NCBI RefSeq assembly: GCF_005502935.1
Contig: NZ_SCMP01000007.1
Coordinates: forward strand, 62,001 to 126,000
Source: Pseudomonas sp. 2FG
GTDB lineage: Bacteria; Pseudomonadota; Gammaproteobacteria; Pseudomonadales; Pseudomonadaceae
DNA length: 64,000 nucleotides
Reading direction: 5' to 3'
Every line of letters starts with the position of its first letter. The first letter of the stretch is position 1. Below are positions 38,558 through 47,241 of the stretch, piece by piece. A program made the translations under genes and the position numbers. The notes beneath the pieces were generated by a model. It ran no database searches, was not told the DNA's origin, and saw nothing but the letters and a program-made list of their open reading frames with translations.

Positions 38558-39726
38558 GCAGCCTGATCCGCATCGAGGCCATAGACGCGCTGCTGCCGCA
38601 GACCCAGTGCGGCAAGTGCGGCCACCCCGGCTGCAAGCCTTACGCCCGGGCGATTGCCGAGGGCGAGGCGATCAACAAGTGCCCACCCGGTGGTGTCGCG
38701 ACCATCCAGGCGTTGGCCGAACTGCTGGATGTTCCGGTGCTCCCGCCTGAGATCCCGCCAATTCCGCCGCAGATCGCCTTTATCCGCGAGGCCGAATGCA
38801 TCGGCTGCACCAAGTGCATCCAGGCCTGCCCGGTGGATGCCATAGTCGGCGCGGCCAAGCAGATGCACACGGTGCTAGTCGACGAATGCACCGGCTGCGA
38901 ACTCTGCGTCGCACCCTGCCCGGTGGACTGCATCGATATCCTGCCGCTGCCCGAACCTGAGGCTCAGGCCCAACGCCAGCGCGCCGACCAGTTCCGCCTG
39001 CGCTTCGAAACCCATCAGGCCCGACTGGAACGGGAAGAGGCGCGCAAACTGGCTGAACGGCAGGCCCGCGTCGAGCGCGCCGCGCAGCCCCAGACGCAGC
39101 AGAGCGCAGGAGCGAGCGACCCGGTGCAAGCGGCGATCGAGCGGGTCAAGGCGCAGAAGGCCGCAGCCGGCACCCTCACCGACCAGCAGAAACGCTTGAA
39201 GATCGAGGCCGCCATGGCCCAGGTCGCGCTAAGCAAGGCCGAAAAGCAGCTGGCGACCCATGGTACGCCGGCGCTCGAGGCCCAGGTCGCCGAGCTGCGC
39301 GCAGCCGCCGTCGCGGCGCAGGCGGCCCTGCAAGCGGCCTCACCGGCAGCGCCCGCCAGCGCCGATGAGGCCGCGCTGAAAAAGGCCAAAATCGCCCTCG
39401 CCGTCCGCCGCACCGAGCTGAAAAGCGCCGAACGCAACGGTGTCGAGGAAACCGAACTGATGCGTCTGCGCGCCGCCCTGAGTGACGCCGAGCAGGCGCT
39501 ACAGGCGGCCGAGGAAGCCAGCGGCAAGCCGCCGCCGGAGCTGGTGCGAATCGACAAGCAACCGGTCGATACCCGCCTGCGCGCACTCAAGACCGAACTG
39601 GCCTACGCCCGCGCCGAGGTGAGCAAACTGGAACGCCGCAGCGAGGCCGATGCGGATGCCCTGACCAAGGCCAGGGCCCGGCTGGCCGAGGCCGAGCGGC
39701 AGTTGCATGAATACGCCCCGGTATAA
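38554..39726 (+). CDS. rnfB: RnfB/RsxB-like ferredoxin subunit without membrane anchor, fused to RnfC-like coiled coil
   Basis: 390 residues, about twice a normal RnfB. Residues 1-60 hold the [20 protein letters not shown] ... NKCPPGG cluster domain. Residues about 75-130 hold two [4Fe-4S] ferredoxin motifs ([32 protein letters not shown]). The protein begins [20 protein letters not shown], so the N-terminal transmembrane anchor of ordinary RnfB is missing. From about residue 150 a charged Ala/Glu/Lys/Arg coiled coil runs to the end, including [19 protein letters not shown], which resembles the C-terminal extension of gamma-proteobacterial RnfC. The downstream gap to rnfD is where rnfC normally lies. 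Confidence 0.85.
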   Translation: MSSLIRIEAIDALLPQTQCGKCGHPGCKPYARAIAEGEAINKCPPGGVATIQALAELLDVPVLPPEIPPIPPQIAFIREAECIGCTKCIQACPVDAIVGAAKQMHTVLVDECTGCELCVAPCPVDCIDILPLPEPEAQAQRQRADQFRLRFETHQARLEREEARKLAERQARVERAAQPQTQQSAGASDPVQAAIERVKAQKAAAGTLTDQQKRLKIEAAMAQVALSKAEKQLATHGTPALEAQVAELRAAAVAAQAALQAASPAAPASADEAALKKAKIALAVRRTELKSAERNGVEETELMRLRAALSDAEQALQAAEEASGKPPPELVRIDKQPVDTRLRALKTELAYARAEVSKLERRSEADADALTKARARLAEAERQLHEYAPV

Positions 39727-39801
39727 CCCGGCTTGGGGCCGCGGCTGGCTAGCCTTGGGCGCCGAATGCTGGGCATCGCCAACCTGTGGCGAGGCGACAG
39801 A

Positions 39802-40809
39802 GTGAGCGGCCTCCCCCGCTTCGACCCGCGCCCCAGCATGCAGCTGGTGCTGCTGGCCTGCCTGCCCGGCGCGCTGGCGCTGCTCTGGCAATACGGTTGG
39901 GGCAGCCTGCTGCAACTGCTGTTGGCCCTGGCCGCCGCCCTCGCCTGCGAAGCTCTGGTGCGCCAGTTGCGCCACCAACCACTCGACAACGCGCACGCCC
40001 TGTTCGGCATCGGCGCCTTCGCCGAAGGCAGCGCGCTGGTCAGCGCCACCCTGCTGGCCCTGGCGCTGCCGCCCTACTCACCCTGGTGGCTGACCCTGGC
40101 CGCCAGCGCCTTTGCCATCCTGTTCGGCAAGGCGCTGTTCGGTGGCTTCGGGCAGAACCCGTTCAACCCGGCGATGCTCGGCTATGCCTTCGTCCTGGTG
40201 GCCTTCCCGGTGCAGATGAGCCAGTGGCCGGCGCCCGGTAGCGGCCATGGCTTGCTGGCGGCGCTGCAACAGGTGTTCGACCTCGGTTCCGGGCTGGTGG
40301 ATGGCTGGAGCCAGGCGACGGTGCTGGACAGCCTCAAGCACAACGACCGCCTGACCATCGATGAGCTGTTCGCCGCTCACCCGGCGTTCGGTCATTTCGG
40401 CGGACGCGGGACGGAATGGGTCAACCTGGCCTTTCTGCTCGGCGGCCTGTTTCTAGTGCAGCAGCGGGTAATCCGCTGGCAGGCGCCGCTGGGCATGCTC
40501 GCTGCACTGTTCGTGGTCAGCCTGCTGTGCTGGAACGGCTCGGGCTCTGACTCCAACGGCTCGCCGCTGCTGCACCTATTTTCCGGCGCAACCATGCTCG
40601 GCGCCTTCTTTATCGTCACCGAACCGGTGTCCGGCGCCGCCAGTTCACGGGGCCGCTTGTTGTTCGGCGTCGGCGTCGGGGTACTGGTCTATGTCATCCG
40701 CACCTGGGGCGGTTACCCGGACGGCCTGGCCTTCGCCGTGCTGCTGATGAACCTGGCGGTGCCGGCGCTGGAACGGCTGGCCGCGCGCAGTGCGGGAGCC
40801 ACAGCATGA
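39802..40809 (+). CDS. rnfD: RnfD/RsxD membrane subunit with FMN site
   Basis: 335 residues from a GTG at 39802, which has GAGG seven bases upstream. An in-frame ATG at 39766 and TTG at 39733 are alternatives without such a site. Hydrophobic helices throughout, with the RnfD hallmarks FGGFGQNPFNPAMLGYAFVL and DGWSQATVLDSLK, where the threonine of SQAT is the covalent FMN attachment point. HLFSGATMLGAFFIVTEPVSGA and GGYPDGLAFAVLLMNLAVP follow near the end. This subunit looks intact. Its end overlaps rnfG by four bases, but unlike every other junction of the operon it is separated from rnfB by 75 bp. Confidence 0.9.
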   Translation: MSGLPRFDPRPSMQLVLLACLPGALALLWQYGWGSLLQLLLALAAALACEALVRQLRHQPLDNAHALFGIGAFAEGSALVSATLLALALPPYSPWWLTLAASAFAILFGKALFGGFGQNPFNPAMLGYAFVLVAFPVQMSQWPAPGSGHGLLAALQQVFDLGSGLVDGWSQATVLDSLKHNDRLTIDELFAAHPAFGHFGGRGTEWVNLAFLLGGLFLVQQRVIRWQAPLGMLAALFVVSLLCWNGSGSDSNGSPLLHLFSGATMLGAFFIVTEPVSGAASSRGRLLFGVGVGVLVYVIRTWGGYPDGLAFAVLLMNLAVPALERLAARSAGATA

Positions 40810-41423
40810 ATAGCCGGCAAGCCGTGACGCTGGCCCTGCTCGCCATCCTTGGTCTGGTTCTGTTGGTCGGCATCCAACAGCTGCTCGCCGAGCGTATCGA
40901 GCGCGAACGTCAAGCCACCGCCGAACGCGCCCTGCTCGACCTGTTGCCGGCCGGCAGCTACGACAACCATCCATTGGCCCGGCGCATCGCCCTGCCGGCC
41001 AGCGACCTGCTCGGCCAGCCAGCGCCCGAGTTCGCCTATCTCGCTACCTGGCAAGGCGCACCCAGCGCGCTGCTGCTACCAGCCACGGCGAACGGCTACG
41101 AAGGACCGATCCGTCTGCTGCTGGCCATAGGCCCGGATGCCCGACTGCTCGGCGTGAAGGTGCTCGAACAGCGCGAGACGCCCGGCCTCGGCGATCTGAC
41201 CGCGGCCGACAAGCGCCCCTGGCTGCGTGGATTCGTCGGCAAGTCGCTACGCACCTCGCCCGAGCCGGACTGGCGGGTGCGTGCCGACGGCGGCCGGTTC
41301 GATCAGGTCGCCGGCGCCACCGTCACCTCGCGCGGCGTGGTCAAGGCCGTGCAGCAGGCCTTGAGCTTCTTCGACGCGCACCGGCAGCGTTTGCTGCAAG
41401 CCCCTGCGGATGCAGCACCATGA
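40806..41423 (+). CDS. rnfG: RnfG/RsxG periplasmic flavin subunit
   Basis: 205 residues. One N-terminal transmembrane helix (VTLALLAILGLVLLVGIQQLL) precedes a periplasmic FMN-binding domain. The threonine of VAGATVTSRGVVKAV is the covalent FMN site, and KVLEQRETPGLGD is a typical FMN-domain segment. It overlaps rnfD and rnfE by four bases each. It should pass electrons between the membrane subunits on the periplasmic side. Confidence 0.92.
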   Translation: MNSRQAVTLALLAILGLVLLVGIQQLLAERIERERQATAERALLDLLPAGSYDNHPLARRIALPASDLLGQPAPEFAYLATWQGAPSALLLPATANGYEGPIRLLLAIGPDARLLGVKVLEQRETPGLGDLTAADKRPWLRGFVGKSLRTSPEPDWRVRADGGRFDQVAGATVTSRGVVKAVQQALSFFDAHRQRLLQAPADAAP

Positions 41424-42001
41424 GGCGCCTGCCCAGCACCCCGCTTAGCCTGCTCGGCCTCGCCCCGCTGCTGGGTGCCAGCGATCTGCTGGTCAAGGCA
41501 CTGGGGCTCGCGCTAGCCGGCCTGCCGGTGCTGGCCGGCTTTGGCCTGTTGCTAGCGCTCGTGCATAAGCGCATTAATGGAACCACCTATTGGCTGGCCG
41601 CGCTGCTGATCGCCTGCACCCTGGTCAGCTGCGCCGAACTGCTGATGCAGGCCTTCGCCTTCGACCTACATCACGCGCTGGGGCCGTTTCTAGCGCTGCT
41701 GATCCTGCCTTGTCTGCAACTCGCCCAGGGCGAACCGCAACGCCCCAGTTCTGGCCTGGCACTGGGCCTGGTTTTCGCCCTGAGCGCCCTGCTGCTGGGT
41801 GCCTTGCGCGAAGCCCTCGGCAGCGGCACGCTGTTCGCCCATATGGACTGGCTGTTCGGCCAGAACGCCGCCCATTGGCAACTTGGCCTCGCCCAGTTCA
41901 GCGGCCTGCAACTGTTCGCCCTCGCGCCCGGCGCCTTTATCCTGCTCGGCCTGTTGCTGGCAGGGGGACGCCGCCTCTTCACCGTGAAAACCGACCACTG
42001 A
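41420..42001 (+). CDS. rnfE: RnfE/RsxE membrane subunit with altered cluster cysteine
   Basis: 193 residues with six hydrophobic helices and the RnfE pattern (LLGLAPLLGASDLLVKALGLAL, AYAF-like QAFAFDLHHALGPFLALLILPC, GALREALGSGTLF, LALAPGAFILLGLLLAGG). In E. coli RsxE the first segment is LGLCPLL; here the cysteine is alanine. The second cysteine (in VTNC) aligns with the Cys of LLILPC and is kept, but its context has changed. It is shorter at the C-terminus than E. coli RsxE. It overlaps nth by one base (TGATG). Confidence 0.85.
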   Translation: MRRLPSTPLSLLGLAPLLGASDLLVKALGLALAGLPVLAGFGLLLALVHKRINGTTYWLAALLIACTLVSCAELLMQAFAFDLHHALGPFLALLILPCLQLAQGEPQRPSSGLALGLVFALSALLLGALREALGSGTLFAHMDWLFGQNAAHWQLGLAQFSGLQLFALAPGAFILLGLLLAGGRRLFTVKTDH

Positions 42002-42639
42002 TGAACGCCACCAAACGCCACGAAATTTTCCGCCGCCTGCATGAAGACAACCCAGAACCCAAGACCGAGCTGGCCTACTCGTCGCCGTTCGAACTGCTGA
42101 TCGCGGTGATTCTCTCCGCCCAGGCGACCGACGTCGGCGTCAACAAGGCCACCGCCAAACTCTACCCGGTAGCCAATACCCCGGAGACCATCTATGCCCT
42201 CGGTGTCGAAGGCCTGAGTGAGTACATCAAGACCATCGGCCTGTTCAACAGCAAAGCGAAGAATGTCATCGAAACCTGCCGCCTGCTGGTCGAACGGCAT
42301 GGCAGCCAGGTGCCGCAAACCCGCGAAGAGCTGGAAGCCCTGCCCGGCGTCGGGCGCAAGACCGCCAATGTGGTGCTCAACACCGCCTTCCGCCAACTGA
42401 CCATGGCGGTGGACACCCATATCTTCCGCGTCAGCAACCGCACCGGCATCGCCCCTGGCAAGAATGTGCAGGAGGTGGAAAAACAGCTGATGAAATTTGT
42501 CCCCAAAGAATTCCTGCTCGACGCGCACCACTGGCTGATCCTGCATGGCCGCTATGTGTGCCAGGCCCGCAAGCCACGCTGCGGCAGCTGCCGTATCGAA
42601 GATCTGTGCGAATACAAACACAAGACCTCTGACGATTGA
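42001..42639 (+). CDS. nth: Endonuclease III
   Basis: 212 residues. A DNA glycosylase/AP lyase for oxidised pyrimidines. The helix-hairpin-helix LPGVGRKTANVV contains catalytic Lys120, Asp138 is in VDTHIFRV, and the [4Fe-4S] cluster uses C-x6-C-x2-C-x5-C in CQARKPRCGSCRIEDLC. It overlaps rnfE by one base and is the usual last gene of rnf operons in gamma-proteobacteria. Confidence 0.97.
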   Translation: MNATKRHEIFRRLHEDNPEPKTELAYSSPFELLIAVILSAQATDVGVNKATAKLYPVANTPETIYALGVEGLSEYIKTIGLFNSKAKNVIETCRLLVERHGSQVPQTREELEALPGVGRKTANVVLNTAFRQLTMAVDTHIFRVSNRTGIAPGKNVQEVEKQLMKFVPKEFLLDAHHWLILHGRYVCQARKPRCGSCRIEDLCEYKHKTSDD

Positions 42640-42746
42640 CCCGCTATTGCTTCACCCAGTAAAGCGATTGAAAAAATCTTTTTTACCCGCCCCGGTTTTG
42701 CCGTTATAAGGTGCGCAAATGGCCCTTGTAGCCGGGAGTGAACGTC

Positions 42747-42929
42747 ATGAGCACTAGCAAAGAAGACCTGGAACTCGACGAAGACGTTGGCACCGATGAG
42801 GCGGATGATGCGGCAGAGACCCCGGTGGAAGTCGCCAAAACCAATCTGACCAAACGGCGCATCATCGACAACCTCTTGGAAGAGCGTCGCCTGAACAAAC
42901 AACTGGCCGAATACGACTTCGATCTGTAA
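42747..42929 (+). CDS. PA3496-family small acidic protein (putative envelope integrity)
   Basis: 60 residues. The first half is strongly acidic (EDLELDEDVGTDEADDAAET), and the second half is a basic helix (KTNLTKRRIIDNLLEERRLN) ending AEYDFDL. This matches the family annotated as PA3496 putative envelope integrity protein. GGGAG lies eight bases before the ATG. No biochemical function known to me. A terminator follows seven bases after the stop. Confidence 0.8.
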   Translation: MSTSKEDLELDEDVGTDEADDAAETPVEVAKTNLTKRRIIDNLLEERRLNKQLAEYDFDL

Positions 42930-42936
42930 TCGCCCC

Positions 42937-42969
42937 ATGAAAAAGCCCCGCGATGCGGGGCTTTTTCAT
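42937..42969. terminator. Symmetrical terminator
   Basis: ATGAAAAAGCCCCGC and its exact complement enclose a three-base loop, with T-runs on both strands. Confidence 0.92.
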
Positions 42970-43018
42970 TCACGCCAGGAACGGCCTTGGCCGCGCCGGC
43001 TTGACAGAACACAGCCGC

Positions 43019-43411
43019 TCAATCACCGCGGTGCGGTGACAACAGCTCGATCTTATAACCATCCGGGTCTTCGACAAAGGCCAAGAGGCTGCTGCCGTGC
43101 TTCATCGGCCCCGGCTCGCGGGTGATCTTGCCGCCTCGCGCGCGGATGTCTTCGCAGGCCTTGTAGACATCGTCGACTTCCAGCGCGATATGCCCGTAAC
43201 CGCTACCCAGTTCGTATTGCTCGACGCCCCAGTTCTGGGTCAGCTCGATCACGCTATTCTCGGCTTCGTTGCCGTAACCGACGAAAGCCAGGGTGAATTG
43301 GCCCTCCGGATAATCTTTGCGGCGCAGCAGGGTCATGCCCAGCACCTCGGTGTAGAAGGCGATGGACTTATCCAGATCGCCGACGCGCAGCATGGTGTGC
43401 AGCAGTCTCAT
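43019..43411 (-). CDS. gloA: Lactoylglutathione lyase (glyoxalase I)
   Basis: 130 residues. It converts the methylglyoxal-glutathione hemithioacetal to S-lactoylglutathione. All four metal ligands of the short, Ni-type enzyme are present: His5, Glu56, His74 and Glu122. Family segments are [19 protein letters not shown] and [11 protein letters not shown]. It is downstream of argG on the same strand, separated by a terminator. Confidence 0.96.
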   Translation of the reverse strand: MRLLHTMLRVGDLDKSIAFYTEVLGMTLLRRKDYPEGQFTLAFVGYGNEAENSVIELTQNWGVEQYELGSGYGHIALEVDDVYKACEDIRARGGKITREPGPMKHGSSLLAFVEDPDGYKIELLSPHRGD

Positions 43412-43456
43412 CAGGCTTCTCCTTATTCGGTGCCGCTGGTGGCGGACGCAGTAACG

Positions 43457-43485
43457 AACAACCCCGGCGCTTGGCCGGGGTTGTT
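43457..43485. terminator. argG terminator (symmetrical)
   Basis: AACAACCCCGGC pairs with GCCGGGGTTGTT over 12 bp with a five-base loop, 27 bases beyond the argG stop. Confidence 0.85.
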
Positions 43486-43511
43486 TGGTCAGGCTCAGGC
43501 TGTTCAGCTTA

Positions 43512-44729
43512 TCAGAACAGCTTGCGACCCTTGTTGGCGGCGATGCGCATGCGCAAGGCGTTCAACTTGATAAAGCCGGCCGCGTCGGCCTGATTGTAGG
43601 CGCCGGCATCGTCCTCGAAGGTGGCAATCTTGGCGTCGAACAGCGACTCATCAGACTTGCGACCGGTGACAATGACGTTGCCTTTGTAGAGTTTCAGCCG
43701 CACCACACCATTCACGTGGGCCTGCGAGGCGTCGATCATCTGTTGCAGCATCAGACGCTCCGGACTCCACCAGTAGCCGGTGTAGATCAGGCTGGCGTAC
43801 TTGGGCATCAGCTCGTCTTTCAGGTGCGCGACTTCGCGGTCCAGGGTGATCGATTCGATGGCGCGGTGCGCACGCAGCATGATGGTGCCGCCGGGCGTCT
43901 CGTAGCAGCCGCGCGACTTCATGCCGACGTAGCGGTTCTCGACTATGTCGAGGCGACCGATACCGTTCTCGCCGCCGATCTTGTTCAGTGTCGCCAGCAC
44001 GGTAGCCGGGCTCATTTCGACACCGTCGAGGGCAACGATGTCACCGTTGCGGTAAGTCAGCTCGAGGTAGGTCGGCACGTCCGGCGCAGTTTCCGGCGAC
44101 TTGGTCCAACGCCACATGTCCTCTTCGTGCTCGGTCCAGGTGTCTTCCAGCACGCCGCCTTCATAGGAGATGTGCAGCAGGTTGGCATCCATGGAGTACG
44201 GCGATTTTTTCTTGCCGTGGCGCTCGATCGGGATCGCGTGCTTCTCGGCGTAATCCATCAGTTTCTCGCGTGAGAGCAGATCCCACTCACGCCAGGGGGC
44301 GATGACTTTTACGCCCGGCTTCAGGGCATAGGCACCTAACTCGAAACGCACCTGGTCGTTGCCCTTGCCGGTCGCACCATGGGAAATGGCATCGGCGCCG
44401 GTTTCGTTGGCGATCTCGATCAAACGCTTGGCGATCAGCGGGCGGGCGATAGAGGTACCGAGCAGGTACTCGCCTTCGTAAACGGTGTTGGCGCGGAACA
44501 TCGGATAGACGAAGTCGCGCACGAACTCTTCGCGCAAGTCGTCAATGTAGATTTCCTTGACGCCCATGGCCTGCGCCTTGGCGCGTGCCGGCTCAACTTC
44601 TTCGCCTTGGCCGAGATCCGCGGTGAAAGTCACCACTTCACATTGATAGGTATCTTGCAGCCACTTGAGAATCACCGAAGTGTCGAGGCCACCGGAATAC
44701 GCCAGGACAACCTTCTTTACGTCCGCCAT
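43512..44729 (-). CDS. argG: Argininosuccinate synthase
   Basis: 405 residues, full length. It joins citrulline and aspartate with ATP in arginine synthesis. The N-terminal PP-loop is [54 protein letters not shown] and [21 protein letters not shown] follow. The gene order argG-(motY)-pyrC is that of other pseudomonads, but motY is decayed here. argF, another arginine gene, lies 10.7 kb away. Confidence 0.97.
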   Translation of the reverse strand: MADVKKVVLAYSGGLDTSVILKWLQDTYQCEVVTFTADLGQGEEVEPARAKAQAMGVKEIYIDDLREEFVRDFVYPMFRANTVYEGEYLLGTSIARPLIAKRLIEIANETGADAISHGATGKGNDQVRFELGAYALKPGVKVIAPWREWDLLSREKLMDYAEKHAIPIERHGKKKSPYSMDANLLHISYEGGVLEDTWTEHEEDMWRWTKSPETAPDVPTYLELTYRNGDIVALDGVEMSPATVLATLNKIGGENGIGRLDIVENRYVGMKSRGCYETPGGTIMLRAHRAIESITLDREVAHLKDELMPKYASLIYTGYWWSPERLMLQQMIDASQAHVNGVVRLKLYKGNVIVTGRKSDESLFDAKIATFEDDAGAYNQADAAGFIKLNALRMRIAANKGRKLF

Positions 44730-44847
44730 GCCATCACTCCACGGGGTTGTACGGAAAACCCGTGATTCTACTGCTCGCGCCGACTGATTTACAGAGGCGC
44801 GACGGCTTGTGATGACGAAGCGACAGAACCTGTCGTCGCTGCGACCG

Positions 44848-45063
44848 CTAAAGCAGGATCAGGAGGTATAGGCGGAACCTGGCTTGCTCGCCAGCACGGC
44901 GGACGAACTCTCCGGCGCCGAAATCGGTGATGCTTTGCGACAGGCGGCACTCGAACTGATCGCCCTCGACCGTCCATTCAAGCTTTTCCAGACGCGCCTG
45001 AACGCTGATGGCCACGGCCGGCAGGCTGGCGAACAGACAAAGCACAGCGAGATGGCGGGCTCC
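44848..45063 (-). pseudogene. motY: Remnant of motY (sodium/proton flagellar motor T-ring protein)
   Basis: On the minus strand a frame reads a hydrophobic signal-like stretch (LAVLCLFASLPAVAISVQ), then ARLEKLEWTVEGDQFECRLS and FGAGEFVRRAGEQARFRL, the first part of the mature MotY domain as I recall it. It then runs into YLLILL and a stop. The remaining three quarters, including the OmpA-like peptidoglycan-binding domain, is absent: only about 120 bp separate the stop from argG. No in-frame ATG precedes the fragment (the nearest ATG, at 45080, is in another frame), so the start is also damaged. It lies where motY sits in P. aeruginosa, between argG and pyrC. Confidence 0.8.
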
Positions 45064-45184
45064 ACAAGGAATAACGGCATGCCTCGGTGCTATCGGTTGA
45101 GTCAGGCAAAACTTGATAGCGAGTGCCTGAGAGCGGCTTTTCCGGTAGCATTCCCAGCAGTTTTGCCCGCCTGGAATCCCCCCA

Positions 45185-46231
45185 ATGACCGACCGCCTGA
45201 CCCTGCTGCGCCCCGACGACTGGCACATCCATCTCCGTGACGGCGCAGTACTGCCGCGTACCGTCGCCGACGTCGCGCGCACCTTTGGCCGCGCCATCAT
45301 CATGCCGAACCTGGTGCCGCCGGTACGCAACACCGAAGAAGCCGACGCCTACCGCCAGCGCATCCTGGCCGCACGCCCGGCCGGCAGCCGTTTCGAGCCG
45401 CTGATGGTGCTTTACCTCACCGACCTCACCAGCGCCGAAGACGTGCGTGCGGCCAAGGCCTCGGGCTTCGTCCACGCCGCCAAACTCTATCCGGCCGGCG
45501 CCACCACTAACTCGGACGCTGGCGTCACCAGCATCGACAAGATTTTCCCGGTGCTGGAAGCCATGGCCGAAGTCGGCCTGCCGCTGCTGGTACACGGGGA
45601 AGTCACCCGTGGCGAAATCGACGTATTCGACCGCGAGAAGGTGTTTATCGACGAGCAGCTGAGCCGGGTGGTCGAACGTTTCCCGACGCTGAAAGTGGTG
45701 TTCGAACACATCACCACCCGCGAGGCCGTGCAGTTCGTCACCGCGGCTTCGGCGAACGTCGGCGCCACCATCACCGCCCATCATCTGTTGTACAACCGCA
45801 ATCACATGCTGGTTGGCGGTATTCGCCCGCACTTCTATTGCCTGCCCATTCTGAAACGCAACGTGCACCAGGAAGCCCTGCTGGATGCGGCGGCCAGTGG
45901 CAACAGCAAGTTTTTCCTCGGCACCGACTCGGCACCGCACGCCCAGCACGCCAAGGAAACCGCCTGCGGTTGTGCCGGCTGCTACACCTCCTATGCCGCC
46001 ATCGAGTTGTACGCCGAGGCCTTCGAGCAGCGCAACGCGCTGGACAAACTGGAAGCCTTCGCCAGCCAACACGGCCCAGACTTCTATGGTCTGGCGCGCA
46101 ACAGCGAGACCATTACCCTGGTTCGTGAAGAATGGATCGCCCCGACTAGCTTGCCGTTCGGCGAGCAAAGCGTAATCCCGCTGCGCGCCGGTGAAAAACT
46201 GCGCTGGCGCCTGCTGGAGCAAAACACGTGA
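45185..46231 (+). CDS. pyrC: Dihydroorotase
   Basis: 348 residues, class II enzyme of pyrimidine synthesis. It cyclises carbamoyl aspartate. Zinc ligands are visible: HIHLRDG ([10 protein letters not shown]), the carboxylated Lys in [25 protein letters not shown] and the Asp in LGTDSAPHA. It overlaps rnt by four bases (ATGA-type GTGA), so the two are co-translated. It is divergent from the motY remnant. Confidence 0.97.
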   Translation: MTDRLTLLRPDDWHIHLRDGAVLPRTVADVARTFGRAIIMPNLVPPVRNTEEADAYRQRILAARPAGSRFEPLMVLYLTDLTSAEDVRAAKASGFVHAAKLYPAGATTNSDAGVTSIDKIFPVLEAMAEVGLPLLVHGEVTRGEIDVFDREKVFIDEQLSRVVERFPTLKVVFEHITTREAVQFVTAASANVGATITAHHLLYNRNHMLVGGIRPHFYCLPILKRNVHQEALLDAAASGNSKFFLGTDSAPHAQHAKETACGCAGCYTSYAAIELYAEAFEQRNALDKLEAFASQHGPDFYGLARNSETITLVREEWIAPTSLPFGEQSVIPLRAGEKLRWRLLEQNT

Positions 46232-46902
46232 GCAACGATAACTACGACGACGAACAGGAAGGTCACGGCGGTGGCAACTCACGCCACCCCATGGCCCAGC
46301 GCTTTCGCGGCTATCTGCCGGTAGTCGTCGACGTCGAGACCGGCGGCTTCAACTGCGCCACCGACGCCTTGCTGGAAATTGCCGCGGTTACCGTGGGCAT
46401 GGACGAAAAAGGCTTCCTCTTCCCCGAGCACACCTATTTCTTCCGGGTCGAACCGTTCGCGGGGGCCAATATCGAAGCGGCCGCACTGGAGTTCACCGGC
46501 ATCAAGCTCGACCACCCGCTGCGCATGGCCGTGAGTGAAGAGGCCGCCCTGACCGACATCTTCCGGGGCATCCGCAAGGCGCTGAAAGCCAACGGTTGCA
46601 AGCGTGCCATCCTAGTCGGGCATAACAGCAGCTTCGACCTGGGCTTCCTCAACGCGGCGGTCAACCGCAACGACATGAAGCGCAACCCCTTCCACCCCTT
46701 CTCCAGCTTCGACACCGCCACCCTCGCCGGCCTCGCCTATGGCCAGACCGTGCTGGCCAAGGCCTGCCAGACCGCCGGCATCGACTTCGACGGCCGCGAA
46801 GCACACTCCGCGCGTTACGACACCGAGAAAACCGCGGAGCTGTTCTGCGGCATCGTCAACCGCTGGAAAGAAATGGGCGGCTGGGAAGACTTCAACGAAT
46901 AA
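46228..46902 (+). CDS. rnt: Ribonuclease T
   Basis: 224 residues, DEDD-family 3'-5' exoribonuclease that trims tRNA and other stable RNAs. Start GTG at 46228. Exo I is [20 protein letters not shown], Exo II is [17 protein letters not shown], and Exo III is [14 protein letters not shown] with the catalytic His and Asp. The C-terminus GGWEDFNE is conserved. It is followed by a strong hairpin terminator. Confidence 0.97.
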   Translation: MSNDNYDDEQEGHGGGNSRHPMAQRFRGYLPVVVDVETGGFNCATDALLEIAAVTVGMDEKGFLFPEHTYFFRVEPFAGANIEAAALEFTGIKLDHPLRMAVSEEAALTDIFRGIRKALKANGCKRAILVGHNSSFDLGFLNAAVNRNDMKRNPFHPFSSFDTATLAGLAYGQTVLAKACQTAGIDFDGREAHSARYDTEKTAELFCGIVNRWKEMGGWEDFNE

Positions 46903-46924
46903 ACGCACACAAAAACCCGGCCTA

Positions 46925-46938
46925 ACAGACTGTGTGAA
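46925..46938 (+). repeat. Left arm of 14-bp inverted repeat flanking bifA
   Basis: ACAGACTGTGTGAA here is the exact reverse complement of 49545-49558. The two arms enclose bifA and the IS66 remnant (2.6 kb). It may be the decayed end of a mobile element. Confidence 0.5.
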
Positions 46939-46957
46939 CACCCGCTGATAGCGGGCC

Positions 46958-46992
46958 AAGCAAACGCCCCGACCTGTTCGGGGCGTTTGCTT
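46958..46992 (+). terminator. rnt terminator
   Basis: AAGCAAACGCCCCGA pairs over 15 bp with TCGGGGCGTTTGCTT across a five-base loop, then TTGTG. Nearly symmetrical, so it can act on both strands. Confidence 0.85.
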
Positions 46993-47241
46993 TTGTGCGG
47001 GTGATGATGGGAAAAACGGCGTTTCAGCGCCATCGGCGCGATGAGCTCGCCGAGAGTCCTCAAGCCCAAGCACCGCAGCCCCGACACAACTCCCACAGCC
47101 AGGCCTAAGCTGACAGCGCAGGCCACAGCCGCGCAGCTAGGGCACAACTGTCTTCAGGCTAATGGCCCTTTGACGGCTTCCGCGCGGTTGCCAATACTCA
47201 CAGCAGTCTGATGCCTCTGGCCTCGAACAAGGAATGCTCAT

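Larger units (their letters stand above)
46903..47241. other. rnt-bifA intergenic region with terminator and 14-bp repeat arm
   Basis: 339 bp. It contains ACAGACTGTGTGAA at 46925-46938 (inverted copy at 49545-49558), the rnt terminator at 46958-46992, and about 200 bp of presumptive bifA promoter region with no further gene. Confidence 0.6.

Noticed and set aside
46903..47241. Promoter or riboswitch for bifA
   Set aside because: No convincing -35/-10 pair or conserved aptamer pattern could be identified.
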